Notes under the pieces: model-generated
Seen by the model: the letters and a program-made list of their open reading frames with translations, nothing else
Databases searched by the model: none
What the model was told of the DNA's origin: nothing
In this document: positions 39,159-47,928 of the stretch, piece by piece
How positions within the stretch are numbered: the first letter of the stretch is position 1
How the letters are laid out: every line of letters starts with the position of its first letter
Program-made: the position numbers and the translations under genes
Assembly (NCBI GenBank): GCA_029210175.1
Contig: JARGPL010000003.1
Location: 186,001-250,000 of the forward strand
Length of the DNA: 64,000 nt
From: Minwuia sp.
Lineage (GTDB): Bacteria; Pseudomonadota; Alphaproteobacteria; Minwuiales; Minwuiaceae
Reading direction: 5' to 3'

Positions 39159-39992
39159 TCAGACCGGGCGGTCGCCCTGTACCGTCACCCGAAATCCGGA
39201 TCGAACGTTGGGGAAGTAATCCCACATGGCGTGATGCAACGTGCACCGGTTGTCCCACATCGCGATGGAGTTCGGCTGCCAGCGGAACCGGCACTGGAAC
39301 TGCGCCTTCTCGATATGGTTGAACAGGAACCCGAGGATCGCATTGCCTTCGTCGCGGGGAATATCGTCCACGTGCGTGGTGAAGGCACGGTTGACGTACA
39401 ACGCCTTGCGCCCGGTTTCCGGGTGGGTACGCACGATCGGGTGCGACGACGCGGGGTAGGCCTTCGCCGACGTGTCCACCCCCTGCCGCCCCGCACGATC
39501 ACGGTAATTGGGACCACCGTCATGGGTGGCGGTCAGACCTTCCAGCAATTGCTTCATGGGGTCTGAAAGGGCGTCGTACGCCGCATACATGCTGGCGAAA
39601 AGGGTATCGCCACCCAGCGGCGGCAGGGTGTGCAGGCGCAGGATGCTCAGCATCGGCGGCTCGGCATCGCAGGACACGTCCGAATGCCAGCTGTCGCCTG
39701 CCGTGCGCGTGGTCTTCGCGTCCGCATGAATGACCAGAATTTCCGGGTGGTCCTTCACCCCGTCGTTGTAGTCGTTGGCGGCCGGATGAATGTGCAGGTC
39801 GCCAAAACGACGACCGAAAGCCTTGTGGGCATCGATGCTGATGTCCTGATCCCTGAAGAACAGGACGCTGTGATCCAGAAATGCCTGCCGCAGCGCCGCA
39901 AAGCCGTCATCATCGACTTCGGCCAGATCGATACCGGTTACTTCCGCGCCGATGATCGGCGTCAACGGCACTACCGTCATACGTCCGGACAT
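39159..39992 (-). CDS. TauD/TfdA-family alpha-ketoglutarate-dependent dioxygenase (copy 2)
   Basis: A 277-residue paralogue of the next gene. The iron-binding motif is SWHSDVSCDAEPP, the distal His is in CTLHHAMWDYFP, and the 2-oxoglutarate Arg lies in SGFRVTVQG. The two copies share segments such as DTLFASMYAAYDAL versus DTMFASMYGAYDTL and SHPIVRTHPETGRKALYVN versus VHPVVRTHPATGRKALYVN, which argues for a tandem duplication followed by divergence. Presumably they act on related substrates or successive steps. Confidence 0.9.
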   Translation of the reverse strand: MSGRMTVVPLTPIIGAEVTGIDLAEVDDDGFAALRQAFLDHSVLFFRDQDISIDAHKAFGRRFGDLHIHPAANDYNDGVKDHPEILVIHADAKTTRTAGDSWHSDVSCDAEPPMLSILRLHTLPPLGGDTLFASMYAAYDALSDPMKQLLEGLTATHDGGPNYRDRAGRQGVDTSAKAYPASSHPIVRTHPETGRKALYVNRAFTTHVDDIPRDEGNAILGFLFNHIEKAQFQCRFRWQPNSIAMWDNRCTLHHAMWDYFPNVRSGFRVTVQGDRPV

Positions 39993-40170
39993 TGTGCTCT
40001 CCTCCCCAGGAAAGAAGGCATCCGCTCAGAGCCGCCAACGCATGTCGGCAGTCGGATACGATACCTGACCGGGTTAATGTACCTGCATCATCCCCTGCGC
40101 GCCAGTCCCGCGCCGAGGTGGCCACGATCATGACTGCCATGCGATGGCCGGAACGGACGTCGGGGAATCC

Positions 40171-41355
40171 TCAGCCCCGGAGCAGCCGCTGTGCCATCCA
40201 GGCGTGAAAGTCACGGGTGGTGGTTTCCAGTACGGGGGTCAGAATGCCGCCGTCGAAGGCAGGGGAGTGACGGCCGGCCTGCATGCGCTCGATCGGGCCG
40301 ATGTCTTCGGCGAACACCACCTGCCAGAGCCGCGTGTTGGCTTCGCGCAGGGCCGCATGTTCGACGCCGGTGGCGGCATCTTCGCTGAAGTAGCCAAGGC
40401 GGATGCGCTCCTGCGTGCGCTCCGGCCCGTCTGGCAGCAGCAGGATGGTGAACCAGTGGTCGGAATGCAGGCCGAGCAGCAGGTTGGGATACAGCGCCAC
40501 ATATTCCCCGCGGGTCTGCCAGTCGCCCCCCGGGCCCCCGACCTTCGGGAAGCCTTTCCCGTCGGCGTCCAGGGTCGGGCGGTAGACGACGCTGATCTGT
40601 CCGGCGAAGCCATCATCACCGACCAGCAGTTCGTGATCCTCGATCCGCGAATAGCTGTTCAGGGCGGGATGCACCGTTGGCAGGTGATAGCTTTCCAGGT
40701 AGTTCTCCACCGCCAGCTTCCAGTTGGCATTCAGCACCATGTCGAAGGTGCTGTCGTCGCCACCGCTGTGGAACGTTGCCCCGTCAAACGCCGACCACCG
40801 CGCCATCAAACCCGACATGGCCGTATCGAAGGCCGGGGCCTGCCCCGACAGGTCGACGAAGATGGTGCCGAACCATACCGCTGATCTGACTTCCATCAGG
40901 CCGAGCGTTGCCGGGTCGATGTCGGCGTGGGTGTCCGTTCCCACACCGCCGACATGCGGCGTGCGGTCCAGCGTCCCGTCCAGCCGATAGCACCAGGAAT
41001 GATAGGGGCAGCGCATGACACGCCCGGTCCGCCCCGGCTGCATCACCAGCTTCATGCCCCGATGGCGGCAGACATTGTGAAACACCCGGACCGCCCCTGT
41101 CCGGTCGCGCACGGCCAGCAGCGGCGTGTCGGCGACATCCATGGGAAACATGGTTCCGGGACGCGGGACATCCGCTTCGAATGCCACGGCCATCCATGCC
41201 TGGCGCAGCACCGCCCGGGATTCAGCGGCCATCGCGCGGCTGTCGGTATAGACGTCGTTGGGCAAGGCCGCCGTTGTGTCGCGCCGGTCGGCAACCCGTC
41301 GCAGGTTTCCGATCAACCGGTCATCAAGCGCATCGTGTCCACGCTGGTCATCCAT
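40171..41355 (-). CDS. Rieske-type ring-hydroxylating / amine oxygenase alpha subunit
   Basis: A 394-residue Rieske non-heme iron oxygenase. The [2Fe-2S] ligands are C96-x-H98 and C116-x-x-H119 (CRHRG ... CPYHS). The mononuclear iron site is ENYLESYHLPTVHP, with Glu217-Asn218, His224 and His229. It has the length and layout of stand-alone alpha-subunit enzymes such as choline or carnitine monooxygenases and some demethylases. No beta subunit, ferredoxin or reductase gene is adjacent, so electrons must come from elsewhere. The ATG at 41355 follows GGGAGGTG by 3-4 nt. Substrate unknown. Confidence 0.9.
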   Translation of the reverse strand: MDDQRGHDALDDRLIGNLRRVADRRDTTAALPNDVYTDSRAMAAESRAVLRQAWMAVAFEADVPRPGTMFPMDVADTPLLAVRDRTGAVRVFHNVCRHRGMKLVMQPGRTGRVMRCPYHSWCYRLDGTLDRTPHVGGVGTDTHADIDPATLGLMEVRSAVWFGTIFVDLSGQAPAFDTAMSGLMARWSAFDGATFHSGGDDSTFDMVLNANWKLAVENYLESYHLPTVHPALNSYSRIEDHELLVGDDGFAGQISVVYRPTLDADGKGFPKVGGPGGDWQTRGEYVALYPNLLLGLHSDHWFTILLLPDGPERTQERIRLGYFSEDAATGVEHAALREANTRLWQVVFAEDIGPIERMQAGRHSPAFDGGILTPVLETTTRDFHAWMAQRLLRG

Positions 41356-41531
41356 CGCCACCTCCCGATCATGCACTGACCGGCAGGGACCTGGCGCCAC
41401 CGGCAGGGAAGATGATCTGCCCCCGATGGCAATCACGGAATGCTCTGCCGCGAACAAACACTGTTTCGTCCGCGACGCAGGGAATGCCGTTCGGTGACCG
41501 TGTGGCGGCGTGTGTGGTGCCGACAGGGCGG

Positions 41532-43427
41532 TCAGTCGGGACTGACCACCACTTCCGAGCGGATCTCGTAGGCGCCCATGGCCTGCCGGACCTGCGCGGC
41601 GGCCGCTTCCCGATCCCCCGTGCCGCCGATGGTCGCGACAACGATGGTGCCATAGAGCTTGTCGCTGCGCACATCGGTATCGATGGTCACGCCAAGGTCC
41701 TTCGCCAGTGGCGCGAACTCGCGCTCATAGACACGCCGGGCGGCGTCGAGGCGCAGTTCCGGCTTGAATATCTTGCCGACACCGGTCAGCGGCAGTTCCG
41801 CCATGGGAATGATCTCCACCGGGTTGGCGGCGCGTTCCGGAATGCGTTCGGCAACGAAGGTCTTCAGGTTCTCCGGGGTTTCGGTCTTGCCCGCACTGAA
41901 CTGGACATAGGCCACCGGAATTTCGCCGACCCGACGGTCCGGTCGCCCGACAGCGGCCGCCAGCTCGATGGCCGGATGCTGGTACAGCACATCCTCGATG
42001 GTTGCGGGGTCGATGTTGTGGCCGCCGCGAATGATCAGATCCTTCGCCCGCCCGGTCAGCCAGAGATAGCCATCCGCGTCCAACCGGCCCAGATCGCCGG
42101 TATCGAACCAGCCGCTGTTGCGGTCGCCATCCAGCCAGGCCTTCGCATCATGGTCATCATCAAGATAGCCGCCAAAGACCTGCGGCCCGCGAACGACCAC
42201 CAGCCCGATCTCATCGGTTTCACAATCGCCGCTGATACCACCCTTGCCATCAGGATGCACGACGCGCACCTGCATGTAGGGCTGTCGCAGGCCAACGGAC
42301 CCAACGCGGATATCGCCGAGGTAGGGGTTGATGGTGGCGAAACCATGCGTTTCCGTCATGCCCCAGCCTTCGACCAGCGGAATGCCGAGCTTTCGCTTTG
42401 CGGCATTCGCCACTTCCACCGACAGGGTGGACCCGCCAACGCCACCATGCTGCACGCGGCTGAGGTCATAACCCTCCACCGGCATCTGCAACAGCATCGA
42501 CCACACCGTCGGCACGATGGGAATCTTGGTCCAGCCAAGCCGCGCACAGTTGGCGTAGAAATCACGCAGCGTGTTCGGATTGCGATAGCCCTCCGCCCCC
42601 ATCATCGTGACCGTGCGGCCCCATACGAATGGCATCAGGCTGTAGCAGGTGCCGCCACCGACATGGAACAGCGGGATGCCGAGCGGGTAATGCTGTGGCG
42701 CATGGCTCGGGTCGACGGGATCGGGAATGCAGTTGCCGAACGTCCAGCTGTGCAGCATCAGGCCGCGCTGGGTATGCCGTGCCAGTTTCGGCACGCCGGT
42801 GGTGCCGCCGGTATGGAAATAGGCTGCAACATCATCCAGATGGAACGTCCGGTCGAATGTCAGCCGGTCGTCAGCCACACCCTGAATGGCGTCTTCATAG
42901 GAAACGACATCTTCGGTGCTGCGGGCCGGGCCGCCGACGCGGATCAGCGTGATGTCGGGCATTGCCGCCTTCACCGCTTCGGCCTTCGGCCAGGGGTCGG
43001 GGCTGATGGATGGATCACAGGCGACCAGCACCTTTGTCCCGGCTGCCTTGCAGATCCCGATGATGTGCTCGACTTCCAGAAACGGATTCACCGGGTTGGA
43101 AATGCCGGCGGTCTCGGCACCCCAGAGGAAGTACTGCGTTTCCGGGATGATCGGCATCAACAGGGTCGTCACATCCGTGTCCCCCACCCCGAGATCGCGC
43201 AACAGGTTCGCGGCACTGGTGATGCGGGCGAAAAGGTCCCGGTACGAGATTGTCTCGGGGGTGTCATCCAGCTGGCCATGCGCCAGCGCGTGAATGGCCG
43301 GGCGATCCGGCCACGCCCTGGCTGACTTGCCAATAGCCTCATAGACATTTCCGGCCATCAGCCGGTCCTGCCACGGAGTCTTCTCGATCTCCTCCACCTC
43401 GGCGAGCGTCTTCGGAATCTGCTGCAC
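41532..43427 (-). CDS. acyl-CoA synthetase (AMP-forming)
   Basis: A 631-residue ANL-superfamily CoA ligase. The phosphate loop is YFHTGGTTGVPKLA, the adenine motif is VEGWGMTETHG, and FDTGDLGRLDADGYLWLTGR plus GKIFKPELR give the hinge and catalytic Lys region. I chose the GTG at 43427 because GGGGAGG lies 9 nt upstream; an in-frame ATG further out lacks one. It would activate a carboxylate product of the neighbouring amidase, dioxygenase or Rieske enzyme. The C-terminal ~60 residues after the catalytic Lys extend beyond the usual end. Confidence 0.92.
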   Translation of the reverse strand: MQQIPKTLAEVEEIEKTPWQDRLMAGNVYEAIGKSARAWPDRPAIHALAHGQLDDTPETISYRDLFARITSAANLLRDLGVGDTDVTTLLMPIIPETQYFLWGAETAGISNPVNPFLEVEHIIGICKAAGTKVLVACDPSISPDPWPKAEAVKAAMPDITLIRVGGPARSTEDVVSYEDAIQGVADDRLTFDRTFHLDDVAAYFHTGGTTGVPKLARHTQRGLMLHSWTFGNCIPDPVDPSHAPQHYPLGIPLFHVGGGTCYSLMPFVWGRTVTMMGAEGYRNPNTLRDFYANCARLGWTKIPIVPTVWSMLLQMPVEGYDLSRVQHGGVGGSTLSVEVANAAKRKLGIPLVEGWGMTETHGFATINPYLGDIRVGSVGLRQPYMQVRVVHPDGKGGISGDCETDEIGLVVVRGPQVFGGYLDDDHDAKAWLDGDRNSGWFDTGDLGRLDADGYLWLTGRAKDLIIRGGHNIDPATIEDVLYQHPAIELAAAVGRPDRRVGEIPVAYVQFSAGKTETPENLKTFVAERIPERAANPVEIIPMAELPLTGVGKIFKPELRLDAARRVYEREFAPLAKDLGVTIDTDVRSDKLYGTIVVATIGGTGDREAAAAQVRQAMGAYEIRSEVVVSPD

Positions 43428-43601
43428 GGGCTTCAACCTCCCCAGTTGATGACGTGACTTTTCCCCTACGATAACCATCCTCGCGGAGGCGTCCAGCGGC
43501 AGGGCTGGATGACCGGTCTGCACCCATGATGGCGCGGAACCGGGCAGATCGCGTCTGATCTGACCCGGCCCACACGAATTCCTCCCGTCGCGGCAGCGCC
43601 T

Positions 43602-44822
43602 TCAGGCGGGATGACGCGGCTTCGGGACCTGCGGGAACAGCGGCGCCAGCGTGTTGGTGTTCTGCAGCAATAACTTATCGGCACCGGGGCGCATGGCCAG
43701 CAGGCCCGCAAGCGGCATGCCGTCGTCATCGACACCACAGGGCACCGTCGTCAACGGACCGCCAAGCGCTGTCCAGGGCGTGAGGTAGCTCTGGTCGCCT
43801 GTCGTTGTCAGCCCCCGGGGCGCGGCCCCGGTGGTCGGGTAGGCAAGCAGGACGTCAAACCCGTCAGCCGATCCCCAGAACCGGTCCCTGGCGCGCGCGA
43901 TCCGTTGCTGCGCTGCCGCAGGTGCATCCGGAGGTATCATTCTGCCTTCCTCCAGCCCGGCCCGCAGCAACGGCGGTGCTGCGGCCAGATCGTCACCGAT
44001 CACCGGCACGATATTCCCGACCGCTTCCGCCAGCATGATCGTGCGATGGTCTGACAGCAGATCCGAAAAGGGGATCGGTGATGTGAAACTGCTGACATCA
44101 TGCCCGGCGGCCAGCATGGCTTGCTCAACCTGGTCGATGGCACGCACCAGGGCCGGATCAGGGGTTTGTTCAGAGGCACTGATCCGGCCGATACGCAGCT
44201 TCCCCGACGACGCTGAGTGGCGGATATCACTGCCGAGCAGCACATCCGCCACCCGCATCAGCCAATCCAGGTCGGCGGCGATGACCCCGACCGCATCGAA
44301 GCTGTGTGACAGTGCCTGCATGCCTTCCACAGACAACACAGCCAGCCCGGGCTTATAGGCGAATGCACCGCAATAGGCGGCTGGCCTGCACAACGATCCC
44401 GCCGTCTGGGTGCCGAGGGCAAACGGCACAACGCCGGCACCGACGACCGCGCCGGAGCCGCTGCTGGACCCGCCCGGGGTGCGTCCCGGGTCATGGGGGT
44501 TGCGGCTGATGGTCGGGTCGATGAACGCGAATGCCGTTGATCGCGTCTTGCCAGCCGGAACAGCCCCCGCGGCACGCAGCGTCGCGACGACGGCTGCGTC
44601 GGCAGGTGCCGGGCGCGCATCGGACAGGCCGTCCCACCCGCAACCGGTCGGCATGCCGGCGACATCAATGACGTCCTTCACACCGAACGGGACACCGGCA
44701 AGCGGACCTGGGATCGCCGCCACTGGCCGTTCAGGGAAAGGCAGATGCTTCCATGCCTCGATCGTCGGTTCCCATGATCTGGCCAGGTCCAGCCAATCGG
44801 TACGCCACTGTCGCGAAGTCAT
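43602..44822 (-). CDS. amidase-signature family hydrolase
   Basis: A 406-residue amidase with the Ser-Ser-Lys machinery: Lys49 in GVPFGVKDVIDV, the cis-Ser in GGSSSGSG (119-123) and the nucleophile Ser143 in GTQTAGSLCRPAAYCG. It hydrolyses an amide, or rarely an ester, in the cytosol. I chose the ATG at 44822 because GAGGAGGAAATTCGG lies directly before it; longer in-frame starts at 44846 and 44864 have no such site. It is the first gene of the minus-strand block and diverges from the second TRAP transporter across a palindromic operator. Confidence 0.93.
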   Translation of the reverse strand: MTSRQWRTDWLDLARSWEPTIEAWKHLPFPERPVAAIPGPLAGVPFGVKDVIDVAGMPTGCGWDGLSDARPAPADAAVVATLRAAGAVPAGKTRSTAFAFIDPTISRNPHDPGRTPGGSSSGSGAVVGAGVVPFALGTQTAGSLCRPAAYCGAFAYKPGLAVLSVEGMQALSHSFDAVGVIAADLDWLMRVADVLLGSDIRHSASSGKLRIGRISASEQTPDPALVRAIDQVEQAMLAAGHDVSSFTSPIPFSDLLSDHRTIMLAEAVGNIVPVIGDDLAAAPPLLRAGLEEGRMIPPDAPAAAQQRIARARDRFWGSADGFDVLLAYPTTGAAPRGLTTTGDQSYLTPWTALGGPLTTVPCGVDDDGMPLAGLLAMRPGADKLLLQNTNTLAPLFPQVPKPRHPA

Positions 44823-44876
44823 CCGAATTTCCTCCTCATCCAGCATGTACTGACCAGTTGGCACGGCATTCGCAGC

Positions 44877-44896
44877 AAGTAAATGGTTACTTACTT
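44877..44896. promoter_or_regulatory. palindromic operator between the amidase and TRAP system 2
   Basis: AAGTAA (44877-44882), a 4-nt spacer ATGG, then TTACTT (44887-44892) form a perfect inverted repeat, with a second overlapping TTACTT to 44896. The site is AT-rich in a GC-rich intergenic region and lies between two divergent starts (44822 and 45008). This is the shape of a TetR- or GntR-type dimer site. No regulator gene is encoded beside it. Confidence 0.55.
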
Positions 44897-45007
44897 AGAA
44901 GCCCCGGGAATGGGCACCGCCTCGAAAAAAGCGCCCAATTTTTAGGCGTGACCTGCAGCCGGATGCCCACGAAAGCGGCGCTATTGAAAGAAGCAAGGAG
45001 CCATCAG

Positions 45008-46054
45008 ATGTCAGTGAAGCCCAAAACCTTCGACAAGCCCAGAGCCTCATCCAGAACCCCGTGGAAAGGCGTGCTCGCCGCGACCTTCATCGCAGCGTCG
45101 GCCGCACTGGCGACGGTCGCACCAACCGCTGCCGATGCGGCAGACCTGCGGCTGCTCTCAAGCTTCAACAGCACGCAGAAGCCGACCTATGCCGTACTCG
45201 AACGCTATCTGGAGAACGTGAAGCAGATTGGCGGCGAGACCGTCAATATCCAGATCAGCGGTCCGGAGGTCGTGCCGATCTTCGAACAGCTTCAGCCCGT
45301 GGTCTCCGGCGTGTTCGACATGCTCTATACCCATCCGGTGTTTCATGCCGGTGAGGGTGGTCTGGCCCTCACGGTCGATGCCATCGATATCGACCCGATC
45401 GCGCGGCGGAAATCGGGCGTCTGGGACTACGTGGACACCTTCTATCAGGAAACCCATGGCCTGAAGATGATCGCCATGATGTCCGTCAGCATGTCGGGCT
45501 ACCACCTTTTCACCAAGGAACCCCTTTCGGCGGCTGGCGATCTTGCAGGGCGGAAGGTTCGTGGCACGCCGACATATCACGGGGTCATCCGTGCACTGGG
45601 TGCGGAGCCTGTGGTTCTGCCCGGTTCGCAGATCTATTCCGCACTGCAGAAGGGTGTGGTCGAAGGCGCAGGCTGGCCAGCAGCCGGCATGGTCTCGATG
45701 AAGCACTACGAAGTCGCCAGGTATCGCCTGCGTCCGACGTTCGGTGTGGCCACCCAGCCCGTGTTCGTGAACATGGAAGCCTGGGAAAAGCTTTCCGACG
45801 CCGAAAAGTCGGTGCTGCTGCAGGCAGGCGAGAAGACCGAGCTTGAGATGCCCTGGATCGGCAATGCCATTCAGGCGGAAGAGGACGCCGCGCTCAATGA
45901 CCTCGGCGTCGCGGTCGTCGAACTGTCGCCTGAAACTGCCGAGAAGGTGCAGAGCGCCTTTATCCAGAGCATCTGGGAACTCGGTGGCAAGTGCTGCGGC
46001 GATGCGGCAGCCGAACTGCGCGCAATCGCCAAAGCCGCCAATCTGACCGAATAG
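45008..46054 (+). CDS. TRAP transporter substrate-binding protein (DctP), system 2
   Basis: A 348-residue periplasmic binding protein. A signal peptide with a long n-region ends near residue 45 (ATFIAASAALATVAPTAADA). The fold is recognisable from GETVNIQISGPEVVPIFEQL and DLAGRKVRGTPTYHGVIRA, the latter with the likely ligand-binding Arg. It is only distantly similar to the system 1 DctP, so the two importers should take different ligands. The ATG at 45008 follows AAGGAG by 8 nt. It heads a P-Q-M operon on the plus strand. Confidence 0.88.
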   Translation: MSVKPKTFDKPRASSRTPWKGVLAATFIAASAALATVAPTAADAADLRLLSSFNSTQKPTYAVLERYLENVKQIGGETVNIQISGPEVVPIFEQLQPVVSGVFDMLYTHPVFHAGEGGLALTVDAIDIDPIARRKSGVWDYVDTFYQETHGLKMIAMMSVSMSGYHLFTKEPLSAAGDLAGRKVRGTPTYHGVIRALGAEPVVLPGSQIYSALQKGVVEGAGWPAAGMVSMKHYEVARYRLRPTFGVATQPVFVNMEAWEKLSDAEKSVLLQAGEKTELEMPWIGNAIQAEEDAALNDLGVAVVELSPETAEKVQSAFIQSIWELGGKCCGDAAAELRAIAKAANLTE

Positions 46055-46074
46055 GCCCGATTGGGGAGGATGAG

Positions 46075-46590
46075 ATGATAGCGGCCGCGATCAAAGCCCT
46101 GGACGGACTGACGCGCCTTGGCGCGATCATGGCCGCTATCGCCCTCGCTGTAACCGTCGCGGCCTATGCGTATGAAGTGGTCGCGCGATATGTCTTCGAT
46201 GCGCCCACATGGTGGTCGGCGGAGCTGGTCGCCTACCTGCTCTGCGTCACGACCTTCTGCATGTTGCCCAGGGTGACGCAGACAAAGGGCCAGGTTGCCG
46301 TAACAGTACTGCTTGAGCGACTTCCCCACGGTGCGCGGTCCTTGGCGGATCGATGCATATGGTTCCTCGGATTCGGCGCAACGGCCGCTGTCACCTGGTT
46401 TGCCGCTGAGGAAACAGCACGTCAGTTCTCACGCAGTGTACAGATGATGGCCGCCTATCCGATCCCGAAATGGTGGGTGTCGATCTGGATCGCGTTCGGC
46501 TTCGGCCTCACCGCGCTCCAGTTCCTTCGACTTGCACTGGCCCGCCAACAGCCGCCCGACACAACAACCGCCGCAAGCGGGAGGCTTTAG
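46075..46590 (+). CDS. TRAP transporter small permease (DctQ), system 2
   Basis: A 171-residue four-helix membrane protein (helices near 15-35, 48-65, 88-108 and 130-150) with the DctQ-type VVARYVFDAPTWWSAELVAYL segment after helix 1 (about 38-57). GGGGAGG precedes the ATG by 5 nt. It lies 20 bp after dctP and 4 bp before dctM. Confidence 0.88.
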   Translation: MIAAAIKALDGLTRLGAIMAAIALAVTVAAYAYEVVARYVFDAPTWWSAELVAYLLCVTTFCMLPRVTQTKGQVAVTVLLERLPHGARSLADRCIWFLGFGATAAVTWFAAEETARQFSRSVQMMAAYPIPKWWVSIWIAFGFGLTALQFLRLALARQQPPDTTTAASGRL

Positions 46591-46594
46591 GGCC

Positions 46595-47917
46595 ATGGAA
46601 TGGTGGATCGTCCTATTGGCGTCGGCGGGCCTTCTCTTTGGCCTGTTCCTGACCGGAATGCCCATCTTCCTGGCGTTCCTGGCCATCAATGTCGGCGGCG
46701 TCCTGATCTTTCTGGGGCCGCGCGCCTTTGGCATGGTGGTGAACTCGGTCTTCGATACAACGACGACCGCGACCCTGACTGCGATACCCCTGTTCGTCCT
46801 GATGGGCGAGATCCTGTTCCGATCCGGCTCGACTGACGTCCTGTTCGAAGCGGCAGACCGGATCATCGGTCGCATCCGGGGTCGCCAGTACGCGCTTTCC
46901 ATGCTGCTCGCGACCGTGTTTGGCGCGCTGTCCGGTTCGAACATGGCCGTGGCCGCCATGATGGGCCGAACGATCTATCCCGGCATGAAGGCCCGGGGAT
47001 ACGATGAACGGCTGTCGATCGGCATGATCCTGGCCGGGGCCAGCCTCGCCCCTGTCATCCCGCCGAGCGTGCTGGCGATCATCATTGCGACACTCGCCAA
47101 CGTATCTGTCGCCGGTCTGCTGATCGCCGGTGTCCTGCCGGGGCTGATGCTGGCGACGATGTTTCTGGCATACGCCCTGCTGCGCTGCCGCATCGACCCG
47201 ACACTTGCACCGCCGCTGGCCACGGCTGAACAGGAAGCGGACGGGCGCAACGCCACATCGACTGCCGTCCTGTTGCTCAGATGCCTGCCTTTCGGGCTCA
47301 TCATCTTCTCTGTTATGGGCTTCATCCTGACGGGGGTCGCGACACCGTCCGAGTCCGCCGCGACCGGCGTGATCGGCGCTGTCGTGACAGCCGCACTGCT
47401 GGGACGGCTGAGGCTCGGCATGCTCTGGGAAAGCCTGACCCAGGCGGCCTATATCGCCAGCATGATCCTGATCATCATGGCTTCCTCGACCATGTTCAGC
47501 CAGCTGCTGGCCTTCAGTGGTGCAACGGGCCAACTCGCCTCTCTGGTTGCCGGAACGTCCTGGCCTGACTGGGCGCTTTTCCTGACCATGATGGCCATTG
47601 TCTTTGTCTGCTGCATGTTCATCGATCAGGTCGCCCTGATGCTGGTCGTCATACCGATCTATCTGCCCGTCGTCGAAACGATCGGGTTCGACCCGCTCTG
47701 GTTCTGGCTGCTGATGCTGCTCAACGTGGTGGTCGGCGGTATCACGCCCCCGTTCGGCTATGCCATGTTCGCGTTCAAGGGCGTGGCACCGGACGCCGAC
47801 CTGCGGGACATATTCCGTGCGGTTCTGCCCTTCGTCGGACTGTTCCTCTTCGCGATGCTTGTCATCTATTTCGTCCCGGAAGTGGCAACGTTCCTGCCGG
47901 GCTTCCTCGAAGACTGA
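46595..47917 (+). CDS. TRAP transporter large permease (DctM), system 2
   Basis: A 440-residue polytopic permease of the DctM family. LSGSNMAVAAMMGRTIYPGM and ILAGASLAPVIPPSVLAIII are the conserved transport-core segments, and GVATPSESAATGVIGAVVTA is the repeat-half counterpart. Its stop is 11 bp from the convergent end of the corrinoid-activation gene. With the two upstream genes it makes a complete importer. Confidence 0.93.
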   Translation: MEWWIVLLASAGLLFGLFLTGMPIFLAFLAINVGGVLIFLGPRAFGMVVNSVFDTTTTATLTAIPLFVLMGEILFRSGSTDVLFEAADRIIGRIRGRQYALSMLLATVFGALSGSNMAVAAMMGRTIYPGMKARGYDERLSIGMILAGASLAPVIPPSVLAIIIATLANVSVAGLLIAGVLPGLMLATMFLAYALLRCRIDPTLAPPLATAEQEADGRNATSTAVLLLRCLPFGLIIFSVMGFILTGVATPSESAATGVIGAVVTAALLGRLRLGMLWESLTQAAYIASMILIIMASSTMFSQLLAFSGATGQLASLVAGTSWPDWALFLTMMAIVFVCCMFIDQVALMLVVIPIYLPVVETIGFDPLWFWLLMLLNVVVGGITPPFGYAMFAFKGVAPDADLRDIFRAVLPFVGLFLFAMLVIYFVPEVATFLPGFLED

Positions 47918-47928
47918 CCGGACCATCC

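Noticed and set aside
36845-39322. An 825-codon open frame on the plus strand across dctQ, dctP and the dioxygenases
   Set aside because: It runs antisense to four family-identified genes, and nothing in its translation resembles a protein domain.
41181-43325. A 714-codon open frame on the plus strand within the CoA ligase
   Set aside because: It is an antisense shadow; the minus-strand CoA ligase has all ANL motifs and a good ribosome binding site.
46613-47926. A long minus-strand frame opposite dctM of TRAP system 2
   Set aside because: The translation is an acidic/basic Gln-rich mirror of a membrane protein, typical of antisense frames opposite hydrophobic genes.
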